Assembly: GCF_003966895.1 (NCBI RefSeq)
Contig: NZ_AP018449.1
Location: 3,675,501-3,739,500, forward strand
Length of the DNA stretch: 64,000 nucleotides
Direction of reading: 5' to 3'
DNA from: Methylomusa anaerophila
GTDB lineage: Bacteria > Bacillota > Negativicutes > Sporomusales > Sporomusaceae
Part shown: positions 9,085-16,875 of the stretch, one piece after another
How the letters are laid out: each line of letters opens with the position of its first letter
Numbering within the stretch: the first letter of the stretch is position 1
Notes under the pieces: generated by a model
The model's input: only the letters and a program-made list of their open reading frames with translations
Database searches by the model: none
Told to the model about the DNA's origin: nothing
Program-made: the position numbers and the translations under genes

Positions 9085-9519
9085 CTACGCAAGACCGCCA
9101 AAAGTTCTTAAAAATTCGGCAGGAGTATAAACTGCAAAATACTCTTTAATTTCATCGGTATGAAAATCATAGTCGCCAGTTACAAGTGCGTCAGGCTCAG
9201 CTAAAATAGCAGATATCAAAATTGGGATATCTTTTTTATCTCTTATGTGTGGCACAGGAAATGTTAATGGGTTCTCTGGAGTGTATACTAATTCAAATTC
9301 GAGTAAAGACAGAAACCGTTCCCATTCTGCGAATTTGTTGGGAAACCGTTTTTTAATAACGTGAGAAACTTCAGAGATAGTGTAACTGCAAATGAGTAAA
9401 TTGTGTTCTTCTACAACTAATAGCAATAGTTTTCTGGATAACGATTCTGTTGAATGCATAGCTGAAATTAAAATATTGGAATCCACGAAAACACGAAGCC
9501 CGTTACTCTTTTCGCCCAT
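9085..9519 (-). CDS. PIN-domain toxin (putative ribonuclease)
   Basis: 144 residues from the ATG at 9519, which has a GGGAGGAAA site. A longer version from 9552 has no such signal. The N-terminal VFVDSNILISAM and the C-terminal VTGDYDFH motifs carry the acidic residues of the PIN nuclease site; Asp in DKKDIPIL is another candidate ligand. PIN proteins of this type cleave RNA and are held inactive by the partner antitoxin. Its start lies inside the end of the AbrB-type gene (17-base overlap), the classic antitoxin-first arrangement. The target RNA is unknown. Confidence 0.85.
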   Translation of the reverse strand: MGEKSNGLRVFVDSNILISAMHSTESLSRKLLLLVVEEHNLLICSYTISEVSHVIKKRFPNKFAEWERFLSLLEFELVYTPENPLTFPVPHIRDKKDIPILISAILAEPDALVTGDYDFHTDEIKEYFAVYTPAEFLRTFGGLA

Positions 9520-9775
9520 TCCACATTTCCTCCCGGACCTGCTCCAAGTCATCGAGTAGTTCTTTTTCCGTAATTCCTTTAGCTTGGACTTCCTTACTCA
9601 TAGAGTCAAGAAACTCACGCAAGGCAATTGCACTAGACTTAATTATGATAATTTTACCAGTCTCATCTTCAATAAAAGCAACTTTATCACCTTCAGCCAG
9701 ATTTAACCGCTCACGGATCGCCTTCGGGATGGTGATTTGGCCTTTTGATGTTATTCTTGAAACTTCAATATTCAT
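9503..9775 (-). CDS. AbrB/MazE-type antitoxin
   Basis: 90 residues. ATG at 9775 preceded by AGGAGG nine bases away; a TTG three codons earlier touches that site and is unlikely. The N-terminal half, with SRITSKGQITIPKAIRERL and EGDKVAFIEDETGKIII, is a SpoVT/AbrB swapped-hairpin DNA-binding domain. The acidic C-terminal helix (LLDDLEQVREEMW) would bind the PIN toxin. It probably represses its own promoter together with the toxin. Confidence 0.87.
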   Translation of the reverse strand: MNIEVSRITSKGQITIPKAIRERLNLAEGDKVAFIEDETGKIIIIKSSAIALREFLDSMSKEVQAKGITEKELLDDLEQVREEMWNGRKE

Positions 9776-9830
9776 AGTCCGCAACCTCCTTACTTTCCTT
9801 ACTTATAATATATCAAAAAACTTACTTAAA

Positions 9831-9868
9831 AGTAAAGTTCCGATACTCACCATTTTAGGAACTTTACT
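9831..9868. promoter_or_regulatory. Inverted repeat upstream of the toxin-antitoxin operon (candidate operator)
   Basis: Perfect 11-bp arms AGTAAAGTTCC (9831-9841) and GGAACTTTACT (9858-9868), about 55 bases upstream of the antitoxin start. Its position suits autoregulation by the AbrB-type protein. It could also terminate transcription coming from oppC. Confidence 0.5.
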
Positions 9869-9949
9869 CGGGAGGAAAATATGTGAAGCGAAATTGGGGT
9901 TTGGAGGAACTGATAGAACATTTTACATTGCTGTGAATAGTTATGCCTC

Positions 9950-10864
9950 TTACTTGCGCATGCGCGGGTCAAGCGCGTCGCGTAATCCATCCCCCAGGAA
10001 GTTGAAGGACAGCATGGTAATACTGATTGCCAAAGCCGGGAAAAGAAGCTGGAAAGGGTAGGAGCGTAAACTGGTAACACCCTCGGAGGCGAGTACACCC
10101 CAACTGGCCATGGGAGCAGATACCCCCAAGCCGATGAAGCTTAGGAAGGCTTCGGTGAATATCGCCTCGGGAATGGCCAGCGTCGCTGTAACAATAATCG
10201 GTCCCATGCTGTTGGGAATGAGATGCCTTAAGATAATACGCCAGGAGTCAGCGCCAATGAGTCGGGCAGCTAATATATATTCCAATTCTTTCAGGGCCAG
10301 TATTTGTCCCCGGACAATACGGGCCATCCCTAACCAGTAAACAAAACCAAGGGCGATAAAAATATTAGTTAAACCCGGTTCCATTACGACCATTAACAGT
10401 ATTACATAGAGAAGGAGCGGGATTCCGTAAAGAACATCGATAATCCTCATCATGACACTGTCCACGCGACCGCCAAAAAAGCCGGAAATTCCACCATATA
10501 GGACGCCAATGGTAAAGTTGAGTATGCTGGCAACAATGCCGATGGAAAGAGAGATCCGGGCACCGTACAGTACGCGGGTGAACAGATCGCGGCCAAGATT
10601 GTCAGTACCAAACCAGTGCTCGGCTGACGGTGTCTGGTTGGCAAATTGAAGTTTTTGGTCAGAGTAACTATATTTTGAAAACAATGGTCCGAATAAGGCT
10701 AGCAGAGTGATCAGGAGGATCATAACCATACCGGCCATCGCCATTTTATTCTCTTTTAGCCGGCGCCAGGCATCCTGCCAGTATGTGGTGCTGGGGCGGG
10801 CAATATCATAGGATGTATCATGGGTAAAATCAATGCGACGGAATAATTCAGGGTTTGGCGCCAT
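9950..10864 (-). CDS. oppC: Oligopeptide ABC transporter permease, OppC/DppC type
   Basis: 304 residues: a soluble N-terminal tail, a first membrane helix (MAMAGMVMILLITLLALFGP), a periplasmic loop with SAEHWFGTDNLGRDLFTRVLYG (the typical OppC signature), then five more helices with the EAA-type loop ARLIGADSWRIILRHLIPN. It ends FLGDGLRDALDPRMRK, the usual OppC C-terminus. Two bases separate it from oppB. AAGGAGG site before the ATG. Confidence 0.93.
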   Translation of the reverse strand: MAPNPELFRRIDFTHDTSYDIARPSTTYWQDAWRRLKENKMAMAGMVMILLITLLALFGPLFSKYSYSDQKLQFANQTPSAEHWFGTDNLGRDLFTRVLYGARISLSIGIVASILNFTIGVLYGGISGFFGGRVDSVMMRIIDVLYGIPLLLYVILLMVVMEPGLTNIFIALGFVYWLGMARIVRGQILALKELEYILAARLIGADSWRIILRHLIPNSMGPIIVTATLAIPEAIFTEAFLSFIGLGVSAPMASWGVLASEGVTSLRSYPFQLLFPALAISITMLSFNFLGDGLRDALDPRMRK

Positions 10865-10866
10865 AC

Positions 10867-11799
10867 TCAGTTTTCCTCCTTATTGTCTAATTTAATTCTT
10901 GGATCAAGGAACATATAAGCAATGTCAACCAAGAAATTGAGGAAGACCAGCAGGGCACTGTAAAACACCGTTATTCCTAAAATTACAGTGTAGTCACGGT
11001 TGTAAATGCTTGTTACAAAATGCCTTCCCAGACCGGGTATGGCAAAGATTGTTTCGATGACAAAGCTACCGGTAAAAATCATTGCGATTTGCGGCCCAAG
11101 GTAAGTAACGACCGGGATGAGGGTATTCTTGAGAGCGTGGCGGTAGACGACCAGGAATGCGGAAAGCCCTTTAGCCCGGGCAGTGCGAATGTAATCTTGT
11201 GACATAACTTCCAGCATTGTTGAACGTACCAAGCGGGCAACAAAAGCAGTTGATAAGCCAGCCAAAGAACAGGCCGGCAGAATCATATATTCAAATCCTC
11301 CCCACATTGCGGCGGGAAGAAGCTCCAGTTTCAGGGCAAATACATATATAAAGAGCGTGGCTAATATGAAGTTTGGCACCGAGACGCCAATAGTAGCCAG
11401 GAACATAGTGGCATAATCCGGCCAGCGGTTTTGGAACAAAGCGGCAAGGATTCCCGCCGGAATGCCGGCAATTAGTGCGATGGCTACAGTCAGCGCACCT
11501 AATTCGGCGGAAACTGGAAAACCTTCAGCAATAATTTGATTGACTGTACGGTTTTCGTATTTAAAAGAAGGTCCCAAGTCGCCTTGCATGATGTTGGTAA
11601 GATAGTCGGTGTATTGCTTCCACAAAGGATCATTCAGATGATAACGTTCGTTAATGTTTTTTAAAACTGCTTCAGGTAATGTACGCTCTGCCGTAAACGG
11701 ACCGCCCGGGATAGAATGCATGAGAATGAATGTAGCGGTAATGATTACTAACAAAACTACCAGCATGGAAACAAATCTGTTAATGGTATACTGCAGCAA
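10867..11799 (-). CDS. oppB: Oligopeptide ABC transporter permease, OppB/DppB type
   Basis: 310 residues, TTG start with AAGGAG nine bases upstream and a stop codon just in front in the same frame. Six membrane helices. The periplasmic loop has DPLWKQYTDYLTNIMQGDLGPSF and the cytoplasmic EAA loop is ARAKGLSAFLVVYRHALKN. The C-terminus DIAYMFLDPRIKL is typical. It forms the heterodimeric channel with oppC. Confidence 0.93.
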   Translation of the reverse strand: MLQYTINRFVSMLVVLLVIITATFILMHSIPGGPFTAERTLPEAVLKNINERYHLNDPLWKQYTDYLTNIMQGDLGPSFKYENRTVNQIIAEGFPVSAELGALTVAIALIAGIPAGILAALFQNRWPDYATMFLATIGVSVPNFILATLFIYVFALKLELLPAAMWGGFEYMILPACSLAGLSTAFVARLVRSTMLEVMSQDYIRTARAKGLSAFLVVYRHALKNTLIPVVTYLGPQIAMIFTGSFVIETIFAIPGLGRHFVTSIYNRDYTVILGITVFYSALLVFLNFLVDIAYMFLDPRIKLDNKEEN

Positions 11800-11826
11800 A
11801 AATAATCACTCCTTGACTTAAGAAGA

Positions 11827-11847
11827 GGGTACGCCATTGGCGTGCCC
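11827..11847 (-). other. Intercistronic hairpin between oppA and oppB
   Basis: Arms 11827-11835 and 11839-11847 pair over 9 bp (one G-U type pair). On the minus strand it is not followed by a clear T-run. It may stabilise the oppA message or cause partial termination so that the binding protein is made in excess over the permeases, as known for other ABC operons. Confidence 0.5.
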
Positions 11848-11858
11848 CCTTTTTGGCA

Positions 11859-13469
11859 TTACTCCAGATAGGCTTCTTTTAAGTAAGTGGTATGAGTTAT
11901 GGAGCGGATAACTCCTTTGACGTTCGGCTTTACAACCGCCGGGAAGGTGTAGAAGTAGATTGGCGCCAGGACTGCTTCGTCCATCAATAGTTTTTCAGCA
12001 TCATGCATGGCTTTCATGCGTATGGTCTGGTCGTTCGTCGATTGAGCCAGTTTAACCAGCTTGTCATATTCAGGATTTTTGTACTGCGGATCATTGTTGC
12101 CGCTGCCAATAATAAACAGGTCCAGGAAGGTCATGGGATCCGGATAGTCGCCAATCCAGCCATGCCGGGCAATTTGGTAGTTGCCGGTTTGCCGGTTGTT
12201 AATGAATACTTTCCACTCTTGGTTGGAAAGGGTTACGTTGATACCCAGGTTTTTCTTCCACATTTCCTGAATGGCTTCAGCAATAGCTTTATGGCGGTCG
12301 TCAGTATTATAAATCACAGTGAGAACAGGAAATCCTTTTCCATCAGGGTAACCGGCTTCAGCCAATAGTTTCTTGGCTGTTTCAACGTCATATTTTACGA
12401 AGTCTCCTCCTACCTTGCGGAAATCTTCGCCCGGTTTGGCATCAGTCAGTCCGGGGGGAATCCAAGCCGTAGCCGCTATTTCTTCAGTTTTGGTAATATT
12501 CTTTACAATAGCATCACGGTCAATAGCCAGCGACAACGCTTTACGCACTTTGGGATTGTCAGTGGGAGCGGCGTTGTTGTTAAAGCTGTAGTAGTAGGTT
12601 CCCAGGTAGGGGAAGACTTGCAGTTTGTTTTCTTGCTTTAAACGAGGGACTTCCGCGGCAGGTGGATACGGTTGATCAATGAAGTCAACCTGACCGTTTT
12701 CAAACATGGAAAGAGCAGTGGCAGCATTGTCAGTTATGATAAGATCCAGTTTTTCCATTTTGACTTTCCCAATATCCCAGTAATTTTCATTTTTTACTAA
12801 TTCAATCTTGGAATTGTGTGTCCAGTTGGCAATTTTGAAAGGACCGTTACCAATAAGAGTATTAACATCGGAGGCCCATTTTTCATTGGCGGAAACTATC
12901 TTTTTATTAACCGGATAGTAGGTATGGAAGGTGGTTAAGGAAAGAAAATAGGGAGTAGGAGCTTCCAATGTAACTTCAAGGGTTTTGTCGTCAAGTGCTT
13001 TTACGCCTACTTGATCGGCAGTCGCCTTGCCTGTGTTATAAGCTTCGCCGTTTTTGAGATAATACAATTGAATGGCATATTTGCTGGCAAATTCAGGCCG
13101 TAAGGTTTCTTTCCAAGCGTATTCAAAATCATGGGCCGTTACAGGATCGCCGTTAGACCACTTGGCATTTTGGCGAATGTAGAATTTGTATTTAAGCCCG
13201 TCCGGGGAAATTTCCCAACGCTCGGCAGCAGCCGGGACAGGGATTTCTTTGCTGTCCAGAGCAGCCAGGCCTTCAAAGATTTGGGATTCAACAGTGGATT
13301 CCGGGGTACCGGTGGATTTGCGGGGGTCCAGGGTTTCCGGCTCGGAGCCTATACAAAAACGGAGATATTTAGCGTCCGGTTTCCCGGTTGTGGTTCTGCC
13401 GCAACCGGCCAGAAGTGATGCAAACATTAACACAACCAGCATCACCAAACATAGTTTTTTCCAGGACAT
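11859..13469 (-). CDS. oppA: Peptide ABC transporter substrate-binding lipoprotein, OppA/DppA family
   Basis: 536 residues. Signal peptide MSWKKLCLVMLVVLMFASLL followed by lipobox LLAGC, so it is a lipoprotein anchored outside the cytoplasmic membrane. The body is an SBP_bac_5 protein: GSEPETLDPRKSTGTPES near the N-terminus, the family motif WSNGDPVTAHDFEYAWK and a C-terminal WIGDYPDPMTFLDLF segment. It is closer to OppA (oligopeptides) than to nickel-binding NikA, but this is a judgement from motif similarity. First gene of the opp locus, with divergent small genes upstream. Confidence 0.92.
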   Translation of the reverse strand: MSWKKLCLVMLVVLMFASLLAGCGRTTTGKPDAKYLRFCIGSEPETLDPRKSTGTPESTVESQIFEGLAALDSKEIPVPAAAERWEISPDGLKYKFYIRQNAKWSNGDPVTAHDFEYAWKETLRPEFASKYAIQLYYLKNGEAYNTGKATADQVGVKALDDKTLEVTLEAPTPYFLSLTTFHTYYPVNKKIVSANEKWASDVNTLIGNGPFKIANWTHNSKIELVKNENYWDIGKVKMEKLDLIITDNAATALSMFENGQVDFIDQPYPPAAEVPRLKQENKLQVFPYLGTYYYSFNNNAAPTDNPKVRKALSLAIDRDAIVKNITKTEEIAATAWIPPGLTDAKPGEDFRKVGGDFVKYDVETAKKLLAEAGYPDGKGFPVLTVIYNTDDRHKAIAEAIQEMWKKNLGINVTLSNQEWKVFINNRQTGNYQIARHGWIGDYPDPMTFLDLFIIGSGNNDPQYKNPEYDKLVKLAQSTNDQTIRMKAMHDAEKLLMDEAVLAPIYFYTFPAVVKPNVKGVIRSITHTTYLKEAYLE

Positions 13470-13630
13470 AAAATCACCTCTCTATTAAATTTCTAAATTT
13501 CTTTTGGAAATATTCGTGCTCGTTACCTGTTTTCCTGCATACACCGGGAGAACAGCCGGATAAATATTCAGATATTTATAACAATAACAGCTTATCCTGC
13601 GACGTATATAATTCAAAATGAGGTGAATCC

Positions 13631-13867
13631 ATGCAAGAAAAAGTATGTCCTTTATGCAATGCCCTGCAGGCTGTGACTGAAATTTGCCCCAATTGCGGTG
13701 AAAACATGGTGGACGGAGGCGGGATTAACGACTATGTCGGGCCGTATAGTCCTTATATGGACAGTCTCCACATGCCTTTGCAAAATGAAGGGTATTGTCT
13801 TCATCTGCTGTTTTGTCCCGCATGTAAGTACGATACTCTCATGGCGTTTGCCCTGATAACCGTCTGA
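13631..13867 (+). CDS. Small zinc-ribbon-like protein
   Basis: 78 residues with GAGGTG before the ATG. Three Cys pairs are visible: CPLC near residue 6, CPNC near 18 and CPAC near 62, plus single Cys residues in GYCLHLLFC. The first two pairs form a typical zinc-ribbon or rubredoxin-like knuckle set. I do not recognise a characterised family. Divergent from oppA and upstream of a DUF1540 gene on the same strand. Confidence 0.72.
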   Translation: MQEKVCPLCNALQAVTEICPNCGENMVDGGGINDYVGPYSPYMDSLHMPLQNEGYCLHLLFCPACKYDTLMAFALITV

Positions 13868-13955
13868 AAATGGCTCACACAAATACAACCGGGGATAAAC
13901 GGATAAACAAAGCGGATTGGGTAAATAATAAAAAAAATTGCGAGGAGTGATATGA

Positions 13956-14339
13956 ATGTCAAATCCACTAGTTAAATGTACAGTCGATCAGTGCACCCAC
14001 TATATGCCGGGAGATCAGTGCGTGGCCGCGAAGATAAGTGTATATAACGATGAGATGAAAAGCAATTCCAGGATGAAGGAAGAAACCTTGTGCAAGTCTT
14101 TTCACCCCAGAAAGACCATGGGAGATATGTTAGGCGCGTTCCATAACGCCAACGTCGGCGGCACAGTGTCGGCGGCATTTGTGGATGGAACACAACTCAC
14201 GCCGGCTGTAGAATGTTTTGTAAATCCGTGTAAATACTGGCAGCACGGCAATTATTGCAATGCCGAACATATTCACGTTGCCGGACTCAACGCATCCAAA
14301 ACTGCAGATACGGACTGTGAAACCTTTGAAGCGAAGTAG
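13956..14339 (+). CDS. Tandem DUF1540 protein
   Basis: 127 residues containing two copies of the DUF1540 Cys motif: residues about 5-50 (VKCTVDQCTHY, CVAAKISVY, TLCKSF) and about 84-125 (VECFVNPCKYW, CNAEHIHVAG, DCETF). Each copy has four regularly spaced cysteines likely to bind a metal. The family is common in spore-forming Firmicutes, but its function is not known. GAGGAG site before the ATG, strong terminator after the stop. Confidence 0.9.
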   Translation: MSNPLVKCTVDQCTHYMPGDQCVAAKISVYNDEMKSNSRMKEETLCKSFHPRKTMGDMLGAFHNANVGGTVSAAFVDGTQLTPAVECFVNPCKYWQHGNYCNAEHIHVAGLNASKTADTDCETFEAK

Positions 14340-14350
14340 CTCTTAGCAAA

Positions 14351-14386
14351 GCAGAGAGCCGGGGGAAACCCCGGCTCTCTGCTTTT
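14351..14386 (+). terminator. Intrinsic terminator after the DUF1540 gene
   Basis: 14-bp perfect GC-rich stem (14351-14364 with 14369-14382), GAAA tetraloop, followed by TTTT. Confidence 0.92.
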
Positions 14387-14671
14387 CAGGCTGTTGAAAA
14401 ACTTCGCCTAGCGTCGTTGCTCCTCAGAACCCTTGCTTGCGTACCTCCGAAGTACGCGGCGCGGCGGGTTCTTCCGGTGCGCCTAGTGGTCTGTAAACTT
14501 TAATTCTATAGTGTTCTTGCGAGATCTTTTCCGTCCTGCTTTGTTGTCGTCGGCTTACATATTCCCGATATGCGCGCCTCCTCCGCCTCGCAGGGCGAAA
14601 AACCTCTCGCAATTCATTCTATAGTTTTAGAGTTTACAGACCACTAGCTATGCTCGTTTTTGAACAGCCTG
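14387..14671. repeat. Palindromic intergenic repeat, outer element interrupted by an inner element
   Basis: The ends CAGGCTGTTGAAAAAC (14387-14402) and GTTTTTGAACAGCCTG (14656-14671) are reverse complements with one mismatch. The interior contains GCGTACCTCCGAAGTACGC, a small hairpin, and CCGGTGCGCCTAG. Read in reverse complement, this part matches the copy at 53787-53908 (shared GTTGCTCCT, GTAC hairpin, CGCCTAGC). A second element with its own inverted ends occupies 14483-14647. Confidence 0.75.
14483..14647. mobile_element. 165-bp MITE-like element with 17-bp perfect terminal inverted repeats
   Basis: The ends CTAGTGGTCTGTAAACT (14483-14499) and AGTTTACAGACCACTAG (14631-14647) are perfect reverse complements. 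Similarity continues inwards to CTATAG on both sides. It has no transposase. It lies inside the outer palindromic element, as if inserted there or as a composite unit. A 62-codon minus-strand frame crossing it is judged not to be a gene. Confidence 0.7.
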
Positions 14672-14677
14672 AGTTTT

Positions 14678-14899
14678 TTAGTGCTTTTGCGGGTCTTTCT
14701 TGCAACCACAGTCACAGTCAGGGCTGTGTTGGTCCTGGATTTCAATGCAGTCTAAACTGGCTTTAACCTGAGCTTTAATATGATCAATATACAAACGCCT
14801 TAAATGCGACTGTTCGGTACGTTCCTCTTCCGTCAAACAGCTTTCACGGCTTTTGCGCGCCAATTCGTTAATTCTGGCGATTACTTCCGGCGTGATCAT
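14678..14899 (-). CDS. DUF896 (YnzC-like) protein
   Basis: 73 residues. The N-terminal two-helix hairpin MITPEVIARINELARKSRES, LTEEERTEQSHLRRLYIDH is the DUF896 signature known from Bacillus YnzC. The family is small, cytosolic and possibly RNA- or stress-related, but its function is uncertain. The tail has a Cys-rich CDCGC motif that may bind metal. GAGG site in front of the ATG. Confidence 0.88.
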   Translation of the reverse strand: MITPEVIARINELARKSRESCLTEEERTEQSHLRRLYIDHIKAQVKASLDCIEIQDQHSPDCDCGCKKDPQKH

Positions 14900-15241
14900 C
14901 CTCTATACCTCGCTTTCACTTTTATAAGGCTGCCTGCTTTAATTAGCTTATAGACATAGTACCAAACTATAAACAGATATTCAAATTCATCTTTGATAAT
15001 AAAAGCCGGTTTTTTGATATTTCCCGAGCATGAAAATCGCGAAACTATGCAATTTTAGGATCTTTCTAATTGCAGAATTTCTTAAAAAACTATCGGTAAA
15101 ACTAAATCTGTATTTCTACCCATAAAATTGCTTCATTTTTTCAATTGAATGGTATAATTGTAAGTAATAAATAGTTTTGCGGCAGATTGCTGGTGAATTT
15201 CTCAATATGTAGTCATAGTTGAACATGGGGAGGTTCTTAAA

Positions 15242-16075
15242 TTGAATAAGAAATGGTCAATTATTATCGGTTCTATTATTCTGATTAGTATCTTCATTAC
15301 TGGGGTTTTTGCCGACAGTCCAATAAAGCTTATTGTTAACGGCCAAGAAATCAAACCGGATGCTGCACCGCAAATCATTAATGGCAATACGATGGTTCCT
15401 ATCAGCTGGGTAGCGAAAGCATTGGGCGCTGATGTTAAGTGGGATAAGCAAAACAATGCTGTTAATATAACCAGACCATATTTTGTTTCTAACCAAGCGG
15501 AAGCTGAGGCCAAATTATATCCCTTTCAAAATATAAATGGAATGTATAGAGGCTTTATTTTAGAGGTTAAAGGGGAACGTAAATATTTTGCTTGGGAAAA
15601 TGTTACCAACCCTACCTATGCTCCCGAACTTCTTTTCGCTGATATTAACCAAGATAGTGAAAAAGAATTGATTATACTCTTAACTACTGGAACAGGAACA
15701 GGAGTTCATAAAGAAGACATTCATGTAATAAACCCTGGTATGCTTACAGAGATTGCTGTAGAAAGTCCGGCTGATATTGTTAAACAGAATATAAATACTA
15801 AGATGCAAAGTGATGGCGACAACATGGTCATACAAATCATAACGGGCGGTAAAGAAACAACGATTATTAAAGAAAAAGAATATAGCTGCAGTTGGTTCAA
15901 TAATGTAGCTTTTGGTAGTATTTGTCATTATGAAGTGATTAATAATAAATTGATAGTCAGAATTCCGGCACAAGTGTCTCCAGGGAGTTTTGTTGGGGAA
16001 ATTCAAGCTACGTATATTTTTGAAAACGGTAAATACAGGGCGAACACCATTAATTTTACAAAAACTGATTATTAA
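15242..16075 (+). CDS. Secreted protein with copper amine oxidase N-terminal (stalk) domain
   Basis: 277 residues, TTG start with GGGAGG. A signal peptide (about residues 1-24, ending VFADS) is followed by the copper amine oxidase N domain: IKLIVNGQEIKPDAAPQIINGNTMVPISWVAKALGADVKWD. This domain is a cell-surface stalk in Firmicutes and says nothing about oxidase activity. The rest resembles a beta-rich domain with FADINQDSEKELIILLTTGTGTG, like FG-GAP/VCBS-type calcium loops. Function unknown, likely extracellular or envelope-bound. AT-rich compared with its neighbours. Confidence 0.82.
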   Translation: MNKKWSIIIGSIILISIFITGVFADSPIKLIVNGQEIKPDAAPQIINGNTMVPISWVAKALGADVKWDKQNNAVNITRPYFVSNQAEAEAKLYPFQNINGMYRGFILEVKGERKYFAWENVTNPTYAPELLFADINQDSEKELIILLTTGTGTGVHKEDIHVINPGMLTEIAVESPADIVKQNINTKMQSDGDNMVIQIITGGKETTIIKEKEYSCSWFNNVAFGSICHYEVINNKLIVRIPAQVSPGSFVGEIQATYIFENGKYRANTINFTKTDY

Positions 16076-16223
16076 CTCCTTTGCTCAGATAGACCAGTTT
16101 TCCGAAACGAATATTGCTGTCGTTTTAACCGTCAGTTTCAAGGACAATTTAATCGTCTACTCGCTTGTTGCTTTTCTACTCTCCAATTACCTATTCTGAG
16201 CCAACGGCATAATCACTTTACAA

Positions 16224-16284
16224 AATATAATAAGGAAATCAGGAAGCCTGCCTCAGGCAAGCTTCCTGATTTCCTTATTATATT
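16224..16284. terminator. 24-bp perfect hairpin between convergent genes
   Basis: Arms 16224-16247 and 16261-16284 are perfect reverse complements (24 bp) with a 13-base loop. The right arm contains the stop codon of the minus-strand sigma-like gene. AT-rich outer stem on both sides allows termination in both directions. Confidence 0.85.
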
Positions 16285-16562
16285 ATCTCGTGTTCTGGTC
16301 GTTCTTCCAAGATTGTTGCCGTAATAATTTTTTGCTGCTGCGACGTCAACAACGAGAGCGCTTCCTGGAGGAATACCGAATCCTCTGTTTCTACAGAGAT
16401 ATCATTGGTAGCTGCTACGCCATCAATCATCTCCATCGTCTCACCTTCAGTACTTCGACTAAGAAAGTCGTTAAGGATAAGTAGCTCATGCTCTCGCAAA
16501 CGCTTGTATTTCTTTGCCAGTCTGATGGTTTCGTGATACAGGCCAGTTACAAACCAAGCCAT
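16278..16562 (-). CDS. Sigma-factor-like fragment (late region 2 to start of region 4)
   Basis: 94 residues from the only in-frame ATG. GLYHETIRLAKKYKRLREHELLILND resembles the end of region 2 of sigma-like HTH_16 proteins found in Clostridia and conjugative elements. LLTSQQQKIITATILEERPEHEII resembles the start of region 4. The protein stops where the recognition helix would follow, so the usual -35 recognition helix is missing. A strong AAGGAGGTGAG site lies upstream, but the ATGATG it serves (16617) is in another frame and stops after six codons at TGA. A +1 shift there would give a 112-residue protein continuing into this frame. It could be a degraded gene, a sequencing frameshift or programmed frameshifting. 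Confidence 0.55.
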   Translation of the reverse strand: MAWFVTGLYHETIRLAKKYKRLREHELLILNDFLSRSTEGETMEMIDGVAATNDISVETEDSVFLQEALSLLTSQQQKIITATILEERPEHEII

Positions 16563-16662
16563 TATCCGGGCATCTTCAGGGTCATTATCATAGGTGTCAG
16601 GTATAAGGAATCATCATTGCTCACCTCCTTTCTGTCCATTTCGCCCTCTACTATATAAAGAG

Positions 16663-16696
16663 AAAATAGGGGGCCGTTTTAATAACCCCCTATTTT
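16663..16696. terminator. Hairpin upstream of the region-4-like gene
   Basis: Perfect 11-bp stem (16663-16673 with 16686-16696), 12-base loop, A/T-rich flanks. It lies between the two sigma-like genes, about 45 bases upstream of the ATGATG, and may attenuate transcription. Confidence 0.65.
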
Positions 16697-16773
16697 AAAA
16701 AAATTGTAATTATTGAGGTACTTCTCTTTAGCTCAGCACAAATAAGAAATTATTCCAAAATCAAAAAACTGCT

Positions 16774-16812
16774 TTAAAAAAAAAGCTAGGTCCTTTGAAA
16801 ACAAAGGCTCCT
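16774..16812 (-). terminator. Intrinsic terminator after the region-2-like gene
   Basis: Read on the minus strand: a hairpin with CCTTTG/CAAAGG core and outer AGG/CCT pairs, TTTT loop, followed after GC by nine T residues. Confidence 0.8.
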
Positions 16813-16875
16813 TGCCGTTTTAAAGAATGTAGCATATAGGAGAAAGAATAAGGCCGAATTCCAGGTCTTTCTTGT

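Noticed and set aside
11859-13469. Nickel-binding (NikA) role for the opp binding protein
   Set aside because: Motifs and length fit general OppA/DppA better, and no nickel enzyme genes adjoin; the [FeFe] hydrogenase needs no nickel.
14424-14612. 62-codon minus-strand frame within the palindromic repeat
   Set aside because: It lies wholly in repeat sequence, crosses the inverted ends of the inner element, has no ribosome binding site, and is explained by the palindromes.
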